A stretch of 10,456 nucleotides of DNA from NCBI GenBank assembly GCA_904501815.1, contig CAJGCN010000043.1, forward strand, positions 1 to 10,456. The letters run 5' to 3'. Shown here in pieces: positions 1 to 5,520 of the stretch; position 1 is the stretch's first letter, and each line of letters opens with the position of its first letter. The translations under genes were made by a program, and so were the position numbers. The notes beneath the pieces were generated by a model. That model saw nothing but the letters and a program-made list of their open reading frames with translations, did no database searches and was not told the DNA's origin. The stretch comes from an uncultured Clostridia bacterium (GTDB lineage: Bacteria > Bacillota > Clostridia > Christensenellales > Borkfalkiaceae).

Positions 1-1
1 C

Positions 2-304
2 GAATCGGATGCAATTCTCCGCGAAGAATTTGACAAAGCAGGTTTGACCGATAAGGTTTGGCAATTCTTCACCGTCGTGCCCGATTTCCGTTCGACGGGC
101 GTACGCGAAGGCAAGCGCGTGTTCGATTGGCCGGTCATTATTCGTGCGGTCAACACGGTAGACGCTATGAGCGCAACCGTACCCGAACTCGATTGGGCGG
201 TGCTCAAAAAGATTACCGATAGAATTTTAGCGGAAGTTCCCGGCGTATGTCGCGTGCTTTACGACCTTAGCCCTAAAGCCCCCGCAACCATTGAATGGGA
301 ATAA
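2..304 (+). CDS. guaA: GMP synthase (glutamine-hydrolysing), C-terminal end, 5' truncated by window
   Basis: This is the last 100 codons of a gene that begins before the window; the reading frame is open from base 2. GuaA converts XMP to GMP with ammonia released from glutamine, the last step of de novo GMP synthesis in the cytosol. The visible part is the C-terminal dimerisation domain. It shows the family signatures RAVNTVDAMSA, the RILAEVPGVCRVLYD stretch, and the terminal KAPATIEWE, which closely matches the usual KPPATIEWE end of GuaA. The protein ends at the expected place, so the 3' end looks intact. The amidotransferase and PP-loop ATPase domains lie outside the window and cannot be checked. 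A Rho-independent terminator follows directly. Confidence 0.95.
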   Translation, partial: ESDAILREEFDKAGLTDKVWQFFTVVPDFRSTGVREGKRVFDWPVIIRAVNTVDAMSATVPELDWAVLKKITDRILAEVPGVCRVLYDLSPKAPATIEWE

Positions 305-315
305 TAAAAACGTAT

Positions 316-343
316 AAGGAGAGAGAAAATTCTCTCCTTTTTT
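316..343 (+). terminator. Rho-independent terminator after guaA
   Basis: A stem GGAGAGA (318-324) pairs with TCTCTCC (331-337) around a six-base loop. Flanking AA/TT adds two pairs, and a run of T follows at 338-343. It sits 12 bases after the guaA stop codon and separates guaA from the cysteine-rich gene. Confidence 0.88.
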
Positions 344-366
344 CGTACCTTTTTTTGTGTGGCGAA

Positions 367-375
367 CATATAATA
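367..375 (+). promoter_or_regulatory. Possible -10 element (sigma-K-like CATAnnnTA, or sigma-A TATAAT)
   Basis: The bases CATATAATA fit the mother-cell sigma-K -10 consensus CATAnnnTA and also contain TATAAT (369-374). No TTGACA-like hexamer is found 16-18 bases upstream and there is no TG extension, so a sigma-A assignment is weak. A sigma-K -35 (AC) occurs at 347-348, but its spacing of 18 is one base longer than usual. The predicted start near 381 gives a leader of about 40 nt containing an SD site for the gene at 421. Confidence 0.4.
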
Positions 376-420
376 AACTATGGAGTAAAATCCAAATACA
401 AAAGAAGGAAAACGATTTTT

Positions 421-762
421 ATGAGTCATTGTTGGAATTCTACTTCGTTTGCAAGCGCAAACGGCTGTGACTGCGGAACGACCTTTAACGGGTTGTCCAC
501 TACGAATAATAGCAACTTTTATTACGGCGGTTCTTATTTAACTTCCGTGTTTTATCGGGTAGTTCCCGTGAATAGCGGAACGAATACGGCGAACAACGGA
601 AACGGCTGTAATTGCGGTTGCCGTTGCGGTGGCTGTAATCGTTGCACTACGTGCGGTTGCGGTTGGAATACCTCTTCGTATAACCAATGCGGTAGCACGT
701 TCGGCAATTGTTGCAGATTGTATTCGCAAAACAGAAGCGGCTCAGGTTGTTGCAATCAATAA
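421..762 (+). CDS. Cysteine-, glycine- and asparagine-rich small protein of unknown function
   Basis: An unrecognised 113-residue protein. ATG 421 is preceded by GAAGGA (404-409), and the frame is also open upstream to an ATG at 295 that overlaps guaA and reads through its terminator, so 421 is preferred. It has 16 cysteines (14%). Three are near the N-terminus. Eight lie in a central block of CxC, CxxC and CxxxC spacing (about residues 62-78, ending in TTCGCG). Five are near the C-terminus, including two CC pairs. The rest is rich in Asn, Ser, Thr and Gly, with one short hydrophobic piece (LTSVFYRVVPV, about residues 40-50). There is no signal peptide or membrane anchor. The composition resembles disulfide-crosslinked spore coat proteins or metal-binding proteins more than an enzyme. 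A sigma-K-like -10 upstream favours spore coat, but that is inference. It stands alone between two terminators. Confidence 0.7.
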   Translation: MSHCWNSTSFASANGCDCGTTFNGLSTTNNSNFYYGGSYLTSVFYRVVPVNSGTNTANNGNGCNCGCRCGGCNRCTTCGCGWNTSSYNQCGSTFGNCCRLYSQNRSGSGCCNQ

Positions 763-768
763 CGAAAA

Positions 769-796
769 GAGAGAGCGGGGAAAACCGCTCTCTTTT
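769..796 (+). terminator. Rho-independent terminator after the cysteine-rich gene
   Basis: The stem GAGAGCGG (771-778) pairs with CCGCTCTC (785-792) around loop GGAAAA. Two further pairs extend it outward, and TTTT follows at 793-796. It starts 6 bases after the stop codon, so the cysteine-rich gene is probably monocistronic and the membrane protein gene needs its own promoter. Confidence 0.88.
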
Positions 797-857
797 AAAA
801 TAGGCAGGGCAGGTACGAGTTGAAAGTAAACAGGTTTAAAAATATCCGTCAATCGTC

Positions 858-864
858 CATACTA
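858..864 (+). promoter_or_regulatory. Candidate -10 element CATACTA directly upstream of ATG 871
   Basis: CATACTA equals the forespore sigma-G -10 consensus, and its first base lies 13 nt before ATG 871. The matching -35 position (835-840, TTTAAA) fits TGAATA at only 3 of 6 bases, so the promoter is uncertain. Its geometry repeats that of the elements before 2915 and 6408, which is the main reason for listing it. If it is used, transcription starts at about the ATG. Confidence 0.35.
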
Positions 865-870
865 ATACGG

Positions 871-1677
871 ATGAATAAATTGACGGAAAGTTTTGAGTTC
901 GTAAAAAAGAAATACGACTTATTAAGTTTTAAAAAATACACCACGATTGCAGGCACGCTGGTATTCTTTTTGATTATGTCGCTCGTCCCGCTGACCTTTT
1001 GGCTTACGTTGCTCTTTGGAAAACTACCCGTAGACGTCGACGAGATTTTTGACTTGCCCGTATTCGGCTCGGTAAAAAATATTTTGGAATATATCCGAAT
1101 GGAAGCGGAAAGCGCAACGACGGGCGCGTCTGTCTTTTTGCTTTTGACCACGCTTTATTCTTCTACGAACTTGTTTTATCAAATGCGCCGAAGCGGAGAG
1201 TTGATCTACGATTTTCATCAAAAAAAAGGACTTCTCGTTCGATTTGGCGCGTTTTTATTAATGCTTCTTTTGATGACGAGCGTACTCGTGTTTATGCTCG
1301 TCTTCGCGTTCGGGAGCTTCGTATTTTCCAAAATCCTTTCTCCGCTCGTGCAAATTTTTCTAACCTATTTATTGTTATTCGCCCTTTCTTTTTTTCTGGT
1401 TCTACTTTTAAACGTGTATATTTGTCCTTTTCGCGTTCCCATTCGCTTGTTTTTAAAAGGTACGCTAATTACCGTCGGGGCGTGGACGGTCGCGTTAATC
1501 GGGTTCGGCGTTTATTTAAAAATCGGAAACCTGTCAAGGCTCTACGGCGCGCTTAGCGCGTTAATCGTATTTTTGCTTTGGCTGTACGTGCTGATGATTT
1601 GTTTTATTGCAGGCGTTATTTTCAATAGCGAGAAAATCGCCAAAGACTACGCCGATCACCCCAAGAAAAAATTATAA
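871..1677 (+). CDS. YihY/BrkB-family (UPF0761) inner-membrane protein
   Basis: A polytopic membrane protein of 268 residues from ATG 871. About six membrane segments are visible: near residues 27-50 (LVFFLIMSLVPLTFWLTLLF), in the segment ending TTLYSSTNLFYQ, in LLMLLLMTSVLVFMLVFAF, in LLLFALSFFLVLLLNVYIC, in LITVGAWTVALIGFGVYL, and in the C-terminal LIVFLLWLYVLMICFIAG. The last, together with the preceding LYGALSA, matches the conserved end of the YihY/BrkB family. The family's biochemical role is unsettled; the old 'ribonuclease BN' name is wrong for it. Start choice is open. TTG 820 gives 17 more residues and has a weak AGG at 811-813. ATG 871 lacks a spaced SD but has CATACTA 13 nt upstream and gives an N-terminus close to the first membrane segment. 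The family is certain; the start is not. Confidence 0.82.
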   Translation: MNKLTESFEFVKKKYDLLSFKKYTTIAGTLVFFLIMSLVPLTFWLTLLFGKLPVDVDEIFDLPVFGSVKNILEYIRMEAESATTGASVFLLLTTLYSSTNLFYQMRRSGELIYDFHQKKGLLVRFGAFLLMLLLMTSVLVFMLVFAFGSFVFSKILSPLVQIFLTYLLLFALSFFLVLLLNVYICPFRVPIRLFLKGTLITVGAWTVALIGFGVYLKIGNLSRLYGALSALIVFLLWLYVLMICFIAGVIFNSEKIAKDYADHPKKKL

Positions 1678-1723
1678 ATTATCACAAAGTTATATCAAAT
1701 TCTTTCGTTTTTCTCTAAAAATA

Positions 1724-1752
1724 TCCACAAATTAAAAAATATGTGGTATAAT
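1724..1752 (+). promoter_or_regulatory. Sigma-A promoter with extended -10 for the sugar kinase
   Basis: The -35 TCCACA (1724-1729, 4 of 6 to TTGACA) is followed by a 17-base spacer and a perfect TATAAT (1747-1752), with TG at 1744-1745 forming an extended -10. The predicted start near 1759 leaves a 30-nt leader with SD GGAGGAG (1775-1781). It shows that an in-frame ATG at 1741 is upstream of the transcript and not the true start. Confidence 0.85.
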
Positions 1753-1788
1753 GAAACTACAAACTACGTTTTGTGGAGGAGAAAAATC

Positions 1789-2859
1789 ATGACGGACTAT
1801 ACGAAGGAAAATAAACAAATTGCAGAACTTTTTGCTATCGAAGGCGAAGTGCAAGACGTGCGCCCGTACGGCGAAGGGCATATCAATCAAACATTGCTCG
1901 TGACGACGGATAAAAAACGCTATATTATGCAAAAGATGAATACCAAAGTATTCACCGACCCCGATAGCTTAATGCGCAACATTTGCGGGGTCACCGAACA
2001 TTTGCGCGCTCGCGGGGTGGAAACGCTCGAAGTTATTCCCACCAAAGAAGGACAGCCCTTTTATAAAGGGGAAGCTTGCTACCGTATGTATGCGTTTATC
2101 GAAAACACTATTACCTATCAAACGGTAAGCGATGCGAAAGTATTTTTCAATTCTGGGAAATCGTTCGGGGAATTCCAAAATTACCTTGCGGAATTCGACG
2201 CCTCCAAGCTCACGGAAACGATTGCCCGTTTCCACGATACGCCCAAGCGTTTTGCGGATTTTAAAGCAGCGTTGGAAAAAGACAGTTTTAACCGCCGTAA
2301 AGATTGCGAAAAGGAAGTGCAGTTCGTGCTTGACCGCGCGGATACTTATTCCAAAGCCGTCGAAGGCTTGCAAAGCGGTAAATTGCCCCTTAGGGTCACG
2401 CATAACGATACTAAACTCAATAATATCTTAATGGATGCGGAAACGGGCGAAGCGCGCGCGGTAATCGATTTAGATACCATTATGCCAGGCTCTATGCTCT
2501 ACGATTTTGGGGATTCCATTCGTTTCGGTGCTTCTACGGCGGCGGAAGACGAACCCGACCTTAGCAAGGTAAATTTTGATATCAATTTGTTTAAAGCGTA
2601 TGCGGAAGGCTATTGTGGCGCAGTGAAAGAAAGCATCACGGAAGAAGAGAAAAAATTGATGCCGTACGGCGCGTATTTGATGACGATGGAATGCGGTATG
2701 CGCTTTTTATCCGATTATCTTTCGGGTGATACTTATTTTGCCACGAAATACGCAGGGCACAATCTCGTTCGCGCAAGAACGCAGTTTAAACTCGCTTCGC
2801 AAATGCAAGAACGGTTTGAAGAAATGTCGGCAATCGTCTACGCTGCTTGCGAAAAATAA
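1789..2859 (+). CDS. nahK: N-acetylhexosamine 1-kinase (NahK-like, APH-fold sugar kinase)
   Basis: A 356-residue cytosolic kinase of the aminoglycoside phosphotransferase/choline kinase fold. NahK phosphorylates GlcNAc or GalNAc at C1 using ATP, feeding host-glycan sugars (lacto-N-biose and galacto-N-biose salvage) into UDP-sugar pools. Much of the chain agrees with my memory of Bifidobacterium longum NahK: PYGEGHINQT near residue 24, FGEFQNYLAEFDASKLTETI in the middle, LRVTHNDTKLNNILMDA (catalytic HNDTKLNN starting at H205, presumed base D207), IDLDTIMPGSMLYDFGDSIR (metal-binding D227/D229), and MECGMRFLSDYL. The start at 1789 has SD GGAGGAG and its own promoter. It stands alone: the phosphorylase, uridylyltransferase and epimerase that flank nahK in bifidobacteria are not in this window. 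Substrate range is inferred from similarity, not proven. Confidence 0.85.
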   Translation: MTDYTKENKQIAELFAIEGEVQDVRPYGEGHINQTLLVTTDKKRYIMQKMNTKVFTDPDSLMRNICGVTEHLRARGVETLEVIPTKEGQPFYKGEACYRMYAFIENTITYQTVSDAKVFFNSGKSFGEFQNYLAEFDASKLTETIARFHDTPKRFADFKAALEKDSFNRRKDCEKEVQFVLDRADTYSKAVEGLQSGKLPLRVTHNDTKLNNILMDAETGEARAVIDLDTIMPGSMLYDFGDSIRFGASTAAEDEPDLSKVNFDINLFKAYAEGYCGAVKESITEEEKKLMPYGAYLMTMECGMRFLSDYLSGDTYFATKYAGHNLVRARTQFKLASQMQERFEEMSAIVYAACEK

Positions 2860-2864
2860 TTTTT

Positions 2865-2899
2865 AAAGGAAGTTTTTTAGGAATAATTTCCCTTTTTTA
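2865..2899 (+). terminator. Weak candidate terminator after nahK-like gene
   Basis: AAAGGAA after the stop codon can pair with TTTCCCTTT (one bulged C) around an A/T-rich loop, and a run of six T follows. The stem is weak, and the region also carries the proposed -35/-10 of the next gene, so it may be only partly efficient or not a terminator. Confidence 0.4.
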
Positions 2900-2909
2900 G
2901 CGCATACTG
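2880..2909 (+). promoter_or_regulatory. Candidate sigma-G (forespore) promoter for the secreted protein
   Basis: GGAATA (2880-2885) fits the sigma-G -35 TGAATA at 5 of 6 bases. After a 17-base spacer, CATACTG (2903-2909) fits the -10 CATACTA at 6 of 7. Read as sigma-E the match is poorer. No sigma-A -35 is visible. The element ends five bases before ATG 2915, so the transcript would be leaderless, in keeping with the lack of an SD site. Confidence 0.5.
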
Positions 2910-2914
2910 CCTTT

Positions 2915-3394
2915 ATGAAAAAGGTAAAAAACAGTAAAAAAATCGTAGCAACGGCACTTCTTTTAGGACTTTCGTTTTCCGTCTTTACGGCGCTGAAAAC
3001 GCAAACGGCGCAAGCAGACGGATTAGGCGTATCGTACGAAAAGGTTTTTATTCAAAAATCCGATTCGCTCAAAGAGATTACCAAACCGCACGTCGGTTTT
3101 TACGAATGTAAAGAAATCTATTTTAACGGCGAAACGAAAACGGACGAGTATAAAAATCTTACCGTTGAACTGACGGCAAAAAATCAGTTTATTTTGCGTT
3201 ATCAAGAAGAAAACGGCAAGAAAATCGAGAAGAAATGCAAGTATTCCTTTAATCCCGAAACGGGCGTTTTAAAGCTGAAAAATATGCGCGGGCTTTGGGG
3301 AATGAAAAGCAAAATTACCCTGCAAAAAGGGGAAATGAACGTACTCGTTCGCTTTGGGAAAAAGAATTTAAAACTTAGGCTCGAACAAATTTAA
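2915..3394 (+). CDS. Small secreted protein of unknown function
   Basis: An unrecognised 159-residue protein. The N-terminus is a typical Sec signal peptide: KKVKNSKK, then a hydrophobic core at about residues 10-27, then TQTAQA with likely signal peptidase I cleavage after A34. The mature part of about 125 residues is lysine-rich with alternating polar and hydrophobic residues, suggesting a small beta-barrel or sandwich. It has two cysteines (in YECKEI and KKCKYS) that could form a disulfide. The end reads KNLKLRLEQI. There is no anchor, lipobox or sorting motif. No SD precedes ATG 2915 and there is no better start nearby; the signal peptide itself fixes the start. A sigma-G-like promoter abuts the ATG, so expression in the forespore with export to the intermembrane space is possible, but this is inference. 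Confidence 0.75.
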   Translation: MKKVKNSKKIVATALLLGLSFSVFTALKTQTAQADGLGVSYEKVFIQKSDSLKEITKPHVGFYECKEIYFNGETKTDEYKNLTVELTAKNQFILRYQEENGKKIEKKCKYSFNPETGVLKLKNMRGLWGMKSKITLQKGEMNVLVRFGKKNLKLRLEQI

Positions 3395-3454
3395 AAGCGC
3401 AAAAACCGTTTCCAAAACAGGCAAATATTTTCATAGATTTTATCCTTTCAACCG

Positions 3455-3483
3455 TTGACAAAATCGCTCGAATATGTTATTAT
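3455..3483 (+). promoter_or_regulatory. Sigma-A promoter of the reverse rubrerythrin gene
   Basis: A perfect -35 TTGACA (3455-3460), a 17-base spacer, and -10 TATTAT (3478-3483) with TG at 3475-3476 (extended -10). An overlapping TATAAT at 3481-3486 would need a 20-base spacer and is less likely. The arrangement predicts high vegetative expression. Confidence 0.85.
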
Positions 3484-3525
3484 AATAAGGCGAAAGCAAA
3501 AATCGATTTTGGAGGAATTTAATTT

Positions 3526-4056
3526 ATGAAAAGATGTATGATTTGTGGTTGCGTAGTGGAAGACGGCGTGGAAAAATGCCCCCAATGCAACGCAACGAAA
3601 TTTGAAGCGGTAAGCCAAGAACAAGCAGCTTGGGCGTGCGAACACCACGTGGGCGACGGCCAAGTGGAAGATATGGGTATCGTCGAAGGACTTCGTGAAA
3701 ACTTCACGGGCGAATGTACGGAAGTTGGTATGTATCTTGCAATGGCAAGAGTTGCAGAACGCGAAGGGTATCCCGAAATTGCCGAAGCGTATAAAAGATA
3801 CGCATTCGAAGAAGCGGAACACGCAGCGAAATTCGCAGAACTTTTAGGAGAAGTCGTCACGGCTTCCACCAAAAAGAATTTAGAGCTCCGTTATATGGCG
3901 GAAGCGGGCGCTTGCAAGGGCAAGCTTGACCTTGCGGTAAAAGCGAAACAGCTCGGCTACGACGCCGTTCACGACACCGTTCACGAAATGGCAAAAGACG
4001 AAGCTCGGCACGGCGCAGGCTTCAAAGGTCTTTTAGACAGATATTTCAAAGACTAA
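3526..4056 (+). CDS. Reverse rubrerythrin (N-terminal rubredoxin-type domain)
   Basis: A 176-residue cytosolic non-haem iron protein that reduces hydrogen peroxide (and oxygen, through it) with electrons from NAD(P)H via an oxidoreductase partner; a main oxidative-stress defence of clostridia. In ordinary rubrerythrin the rubredoxin domain is C-terminal; here it is first. C4-x2-C7 and C18-x2-C21 form the [FeS4]-type site, in a very short domain of about 28 residues. The ferritin-like four-helix part follows from about residue 52. The di-iron ligands are suggested by E63 and E66 (GECTEVG), EEAEH at 95-99, and HDTVHEMAKDEARH at 149-162. SD GGAGG (3511-3515) precedes ATG 3526. It is monocistronic with its own promoter and terminator. 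Extra cysteines (C9, C38, C64, C130) are outside the site. Confidence 0.92.
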   Translation: MKRCMICGCVVEDGVEKCPQCNATKFEAVSQEQAAWACEHHVGDGQVEDMGIVEGLRENFTGECTEVGMYLAMARVAEREGYPEIAEAYKRYAFEEAEHAAKFAELLGEVVTASTKKNLELRYMAEAGACKGKLDLAVKAKQLGYDAVHDTVHEMAKDEARHGAGFKGLLDRYFKD

Positions 4057-4077
4057 TCAAATATTTACACGAACCGT

Positions 4078-4106
4078 AAGCGGGCGCAATCACGCGCTCG
4101 CTTTTT
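4078..4106 (+). terminator. Rho-independent terminator after reverse rubrerythrin
   Basis: AAGCGGGCGC (4078-4087) pairs with GCGCTCGCTT (4094-4103), with one G-U pair, around a six-base loop. The T run is 4102-4106. A strong ten-pair stem. Confidence 0.9.
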
Positions 4107-4132
4107 CCTTACGAAAAATAATTTTATTTTTA

Positions 4133-4146
4133 CGAACAAATGTTTG
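4133..4146 (+). promoter_or_regulatory. LexA (SOS) operator upstream of the helicase gene
   Basis: CGAACAAATGTTTG fits the Gram-positive LexA box CGAAC-N4-GTTYG: an intact left half-site, the correct four-base gap, purine-A-purine-T in the middle as in CGAACRNRYGTTY, and one pyrimidine change (T for C) in the right half. It ends eight bases before the -35 hexamer, a position where repressor binding would block the promoter. The helicase is thus likely part of the DNA-damage response. Confidence 0.72.
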
Positions 4147-4154
4147 TAAAATGC

Positions 4155-4183
4155 TTGCTTTTTCCATAAAAAGGTGATACAAT
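4155..4183 (+). promoter_or_regulatory. Sigma-A promoter with extended -10 for the helicase; start close to ATG
   Basis: TTGCTT (4155-4160), 17-base spacer, TACAAT (4178-4183) with TG at 4175-4176. Transcription would start near 4190, three bases before ATG 4193, making an almost leaderless mRNA. AAGGTGA (4171-4177) resembles an SD but sits 15 bases from the ATG and would be outside this transcript. Confidence 0.65.
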
Positions 4184-4192
4184 AAAAAAGCT

Positions 4193-5446
4193 ATGGAAAT
4201 CAAACTTACCCGCGACCAGCAAAACGCGATAAAACTTATTTCGGAATGGTTTTTAAACACGGACGATCAGGTGTTCGTGCTTGCAGGCTATGCGGGTACG
4301 GGCAAGACTTTTTTGATTGATTATCTCGTGAAAGAAGTCTTGCATTTGAAAGCGGGCGAAGAAGTGGTTTTCACTTCCCCGACGGGCAAAGCCGCCGTAA
4401 ATATCATTCAAAAAGGTACGCTCGCAGGTACGGTACACGGGCTTATTTATATTCGCAACGAAGACGATTTCGACGTGGACGAAAATGGGGAAATTATCCA
4501 AAATTCCCGTTTGAGCTTTTACAAGAGAGAAAAGATAGACGAAAGAATTCGTTTGATTATCGTGGACGAAGCGTCTATGATTAACGAAGAAATTTTAAGC
4601 GATTTATTAAGCTTTCAAGTTAAATGTCTGTTTACGGGGGATAGCGCGCAACTTCCGCCCGTCAACGGCGTGTGTAAGCTCTTGCAAAATCCGCACTACG
4701 AGCTAAAAGAAATCGTTCGGCAGGAAAAGGACAATCCTATCGTTCAGCTTGCGACGATGGCAAGAAAAGGGGAACGTATTCCCTTTGGAAATTACGGCGA
4801 TAACGTATGCGTGATGCCACGTGGGGGATTATCTCTTTCAGAGCGAAAACGGGTATTTTTAAAAGCCGACCAAATTATTTGCGGGCGGAATATCACGCGA
4901 AACGCCTTAAATAAAGAAATTCGCGAATATAAAGGTATTTCCGTTGATGAACCGCTCCCGACGGACGGAGAAAAAGTTATTTGTACGCTTAACGACTGGG
5001 AAAAACCCCTTGATAAGGAAGAGAAATTTCATCTTGTCAACGGGGTGATCGGCAAGGCGTACGGCGTTGAAGAACAGTTGGATGATTTAGCAACGATGGA
5101 ATTTCAGCCCGATTTTTTAAAGGAAAGAATATGCGTACCCTTCGATACGGGCATTTTTACGAATAAGGAATATTCTCATTACTACGGGGATAAGGCCGTT
5201 TCGTTTGTCGACGGAACGGTTGCGCACGAGAACAATTTTGCACTTTTGCACAGGTTGAAAGCGGTGGCCGAAGAACCGATTGCCCGCTTTGAGTTCGCCT
5301 ACGCCATTACTTGCCATAAAGCGCAAGGCTCGGAGTTTGATTTCGTCGTCGTGTTCGACGAATCGTGGGCGTTTTCTCAAGAGCGAAACCGTTGGCTGTA
5401 TACGGCAATCACGCGCGCGAAGCAAAAACTTTTGATTTTGCGTTAA
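4193..5446 (+). CDS. SF1B DNA helicase/ATPase (Dda/RecD-like)
   Basis: A 417-residue ATP-dependent helicase of superfamily 1B, the group of phage T4 Dda and RecD, which move 5'-3' on single-stranded DNA. Visible motifs in order: Q-like LTRDQQNAI (residues 5-13), Walker A GYAGTGKT (32-39), TSPTGKAA (motif Ia), Walker B IIVDEASM with D125/E126, motif III GDSAQLPPV (from G149), the motif IV region EIVRQ, then a second RecA-like domain with ITCHKAQGSEFDFVVV and YTAITRAKQKLLIL (motifs V-VI) at the C-terminus. It is far shorter than RecD2 (no N-terminal extension) and close to Dda in size. There is no RecBC or AddAB gene alongside. A LexA box and a promoter lie directly upstream, so a role in repair or replication restart under SOS control is likely. 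The start is fixed by the Q motif. Confidence 0.9.
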   Translation: MEIKLTRDQQNAIKLISEWFLNTDDQVFVLAGYAGTGKTFLIDYLVKEVLHLKAGEEVVFTSPTGKAAVNIIQKGTLAGTVHGLIYIRNEDDFDVDENGEIIQNSRLSFYKREKIDERIRLIIVDEASMINEEILSDLLSFQVKCLFTGDSAQLPPVNGVCKLLQNPHYELKEIVRQEKDNPIVQLATMARKGERIPFGNYGDNVCVMPRGGLSLSERKRVFLKADQIICGRNITRNALNKEIREYKGISVDEPLPTDGEKVICTLNDWEKPLDKEEKFHLVNGVIGKAYGVEEQLDDLATMEFQPDFLKERICVPFDTGIFTNKEYSHYYGDKAVSFVDGTVAHENNFALLHRLKAVAEEPIARFEFAYAITCHKAQGSEFDFVVVFDESWAFSQERNRWLYTAITRAKQKLLILR

Positions 5447-5459
5447 AAAGCAAAAACGC

Positions 5460-5488
5460 TTGACGGGATTTGCGACCTTTGTTATAAT
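5460..5488 (+). promoter_or_regulatory. Sigma-A promoter for the ttcA-like gene
   Basis: TTGACG (5460-5465), 17-base spacer, TATAAT (5483-5488). The start would be near 5495, giving a 26-nt leader with SD AAAGGA (5505-5510). The -35 begins 14 bases after the helicase stop, and no terminator is evident between the two genes. Confidence 0.88.
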
Positions 5489-5520
5489 AGGCGTAGTAGT
5501 TTGTAAAGGACGGGAAAAGT

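Noticed and set aside
295..420. Upstream in-frame extension of the cysteine-rich protein
   Set aside because: It overlaps the end of guaA and would be translated through the guaA terminator; ATG 421 has an SD.
600..680. Possible short DNA repeat (tgcggttgc-type units) in the cysteine-rich gene
   Set aside because: The units are irregular and explained by Cys-Gly codons in the reading frame; not a separate tandem repeat or CRISPR.
538..823. Other open frames on both strands over the cysteine-rich gene (minus strand and 629-823 plus)
   Set aside because: They are low-complexity translations of the repetitive Cys/Gly codons; one runs through a terminator and none has an SD.
820..870. TTG 820 as start of the YihY-family protein
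   Set aside because: Not excluded, but the added 17 residues are polar with no family match and the SD is weak; ATG 871 was preferred.
1741..1788. In-frame upstream ATG extending the NahK-like protein by 16 residues
   Set aside because: It overlaps the -10 box TATAAT, lies upstream of the predicted transcript start and has no SD; ATG 1789 has GGAGGAG at the right distance.
4171..4177. AAGGTGA as SD of the helicase gene
   Set aside because: It is 15 bases from the ATG, beyond normal spacing, and is largely part of the extended -10 element TGATACAAT.
5440..5460. Possible terminator after the helicase gene (AAGC-AAAAAC-GCTT)
   Set aside because: The stem has only four pairs and no T run follows; it also touches the -35 of the next promoter.
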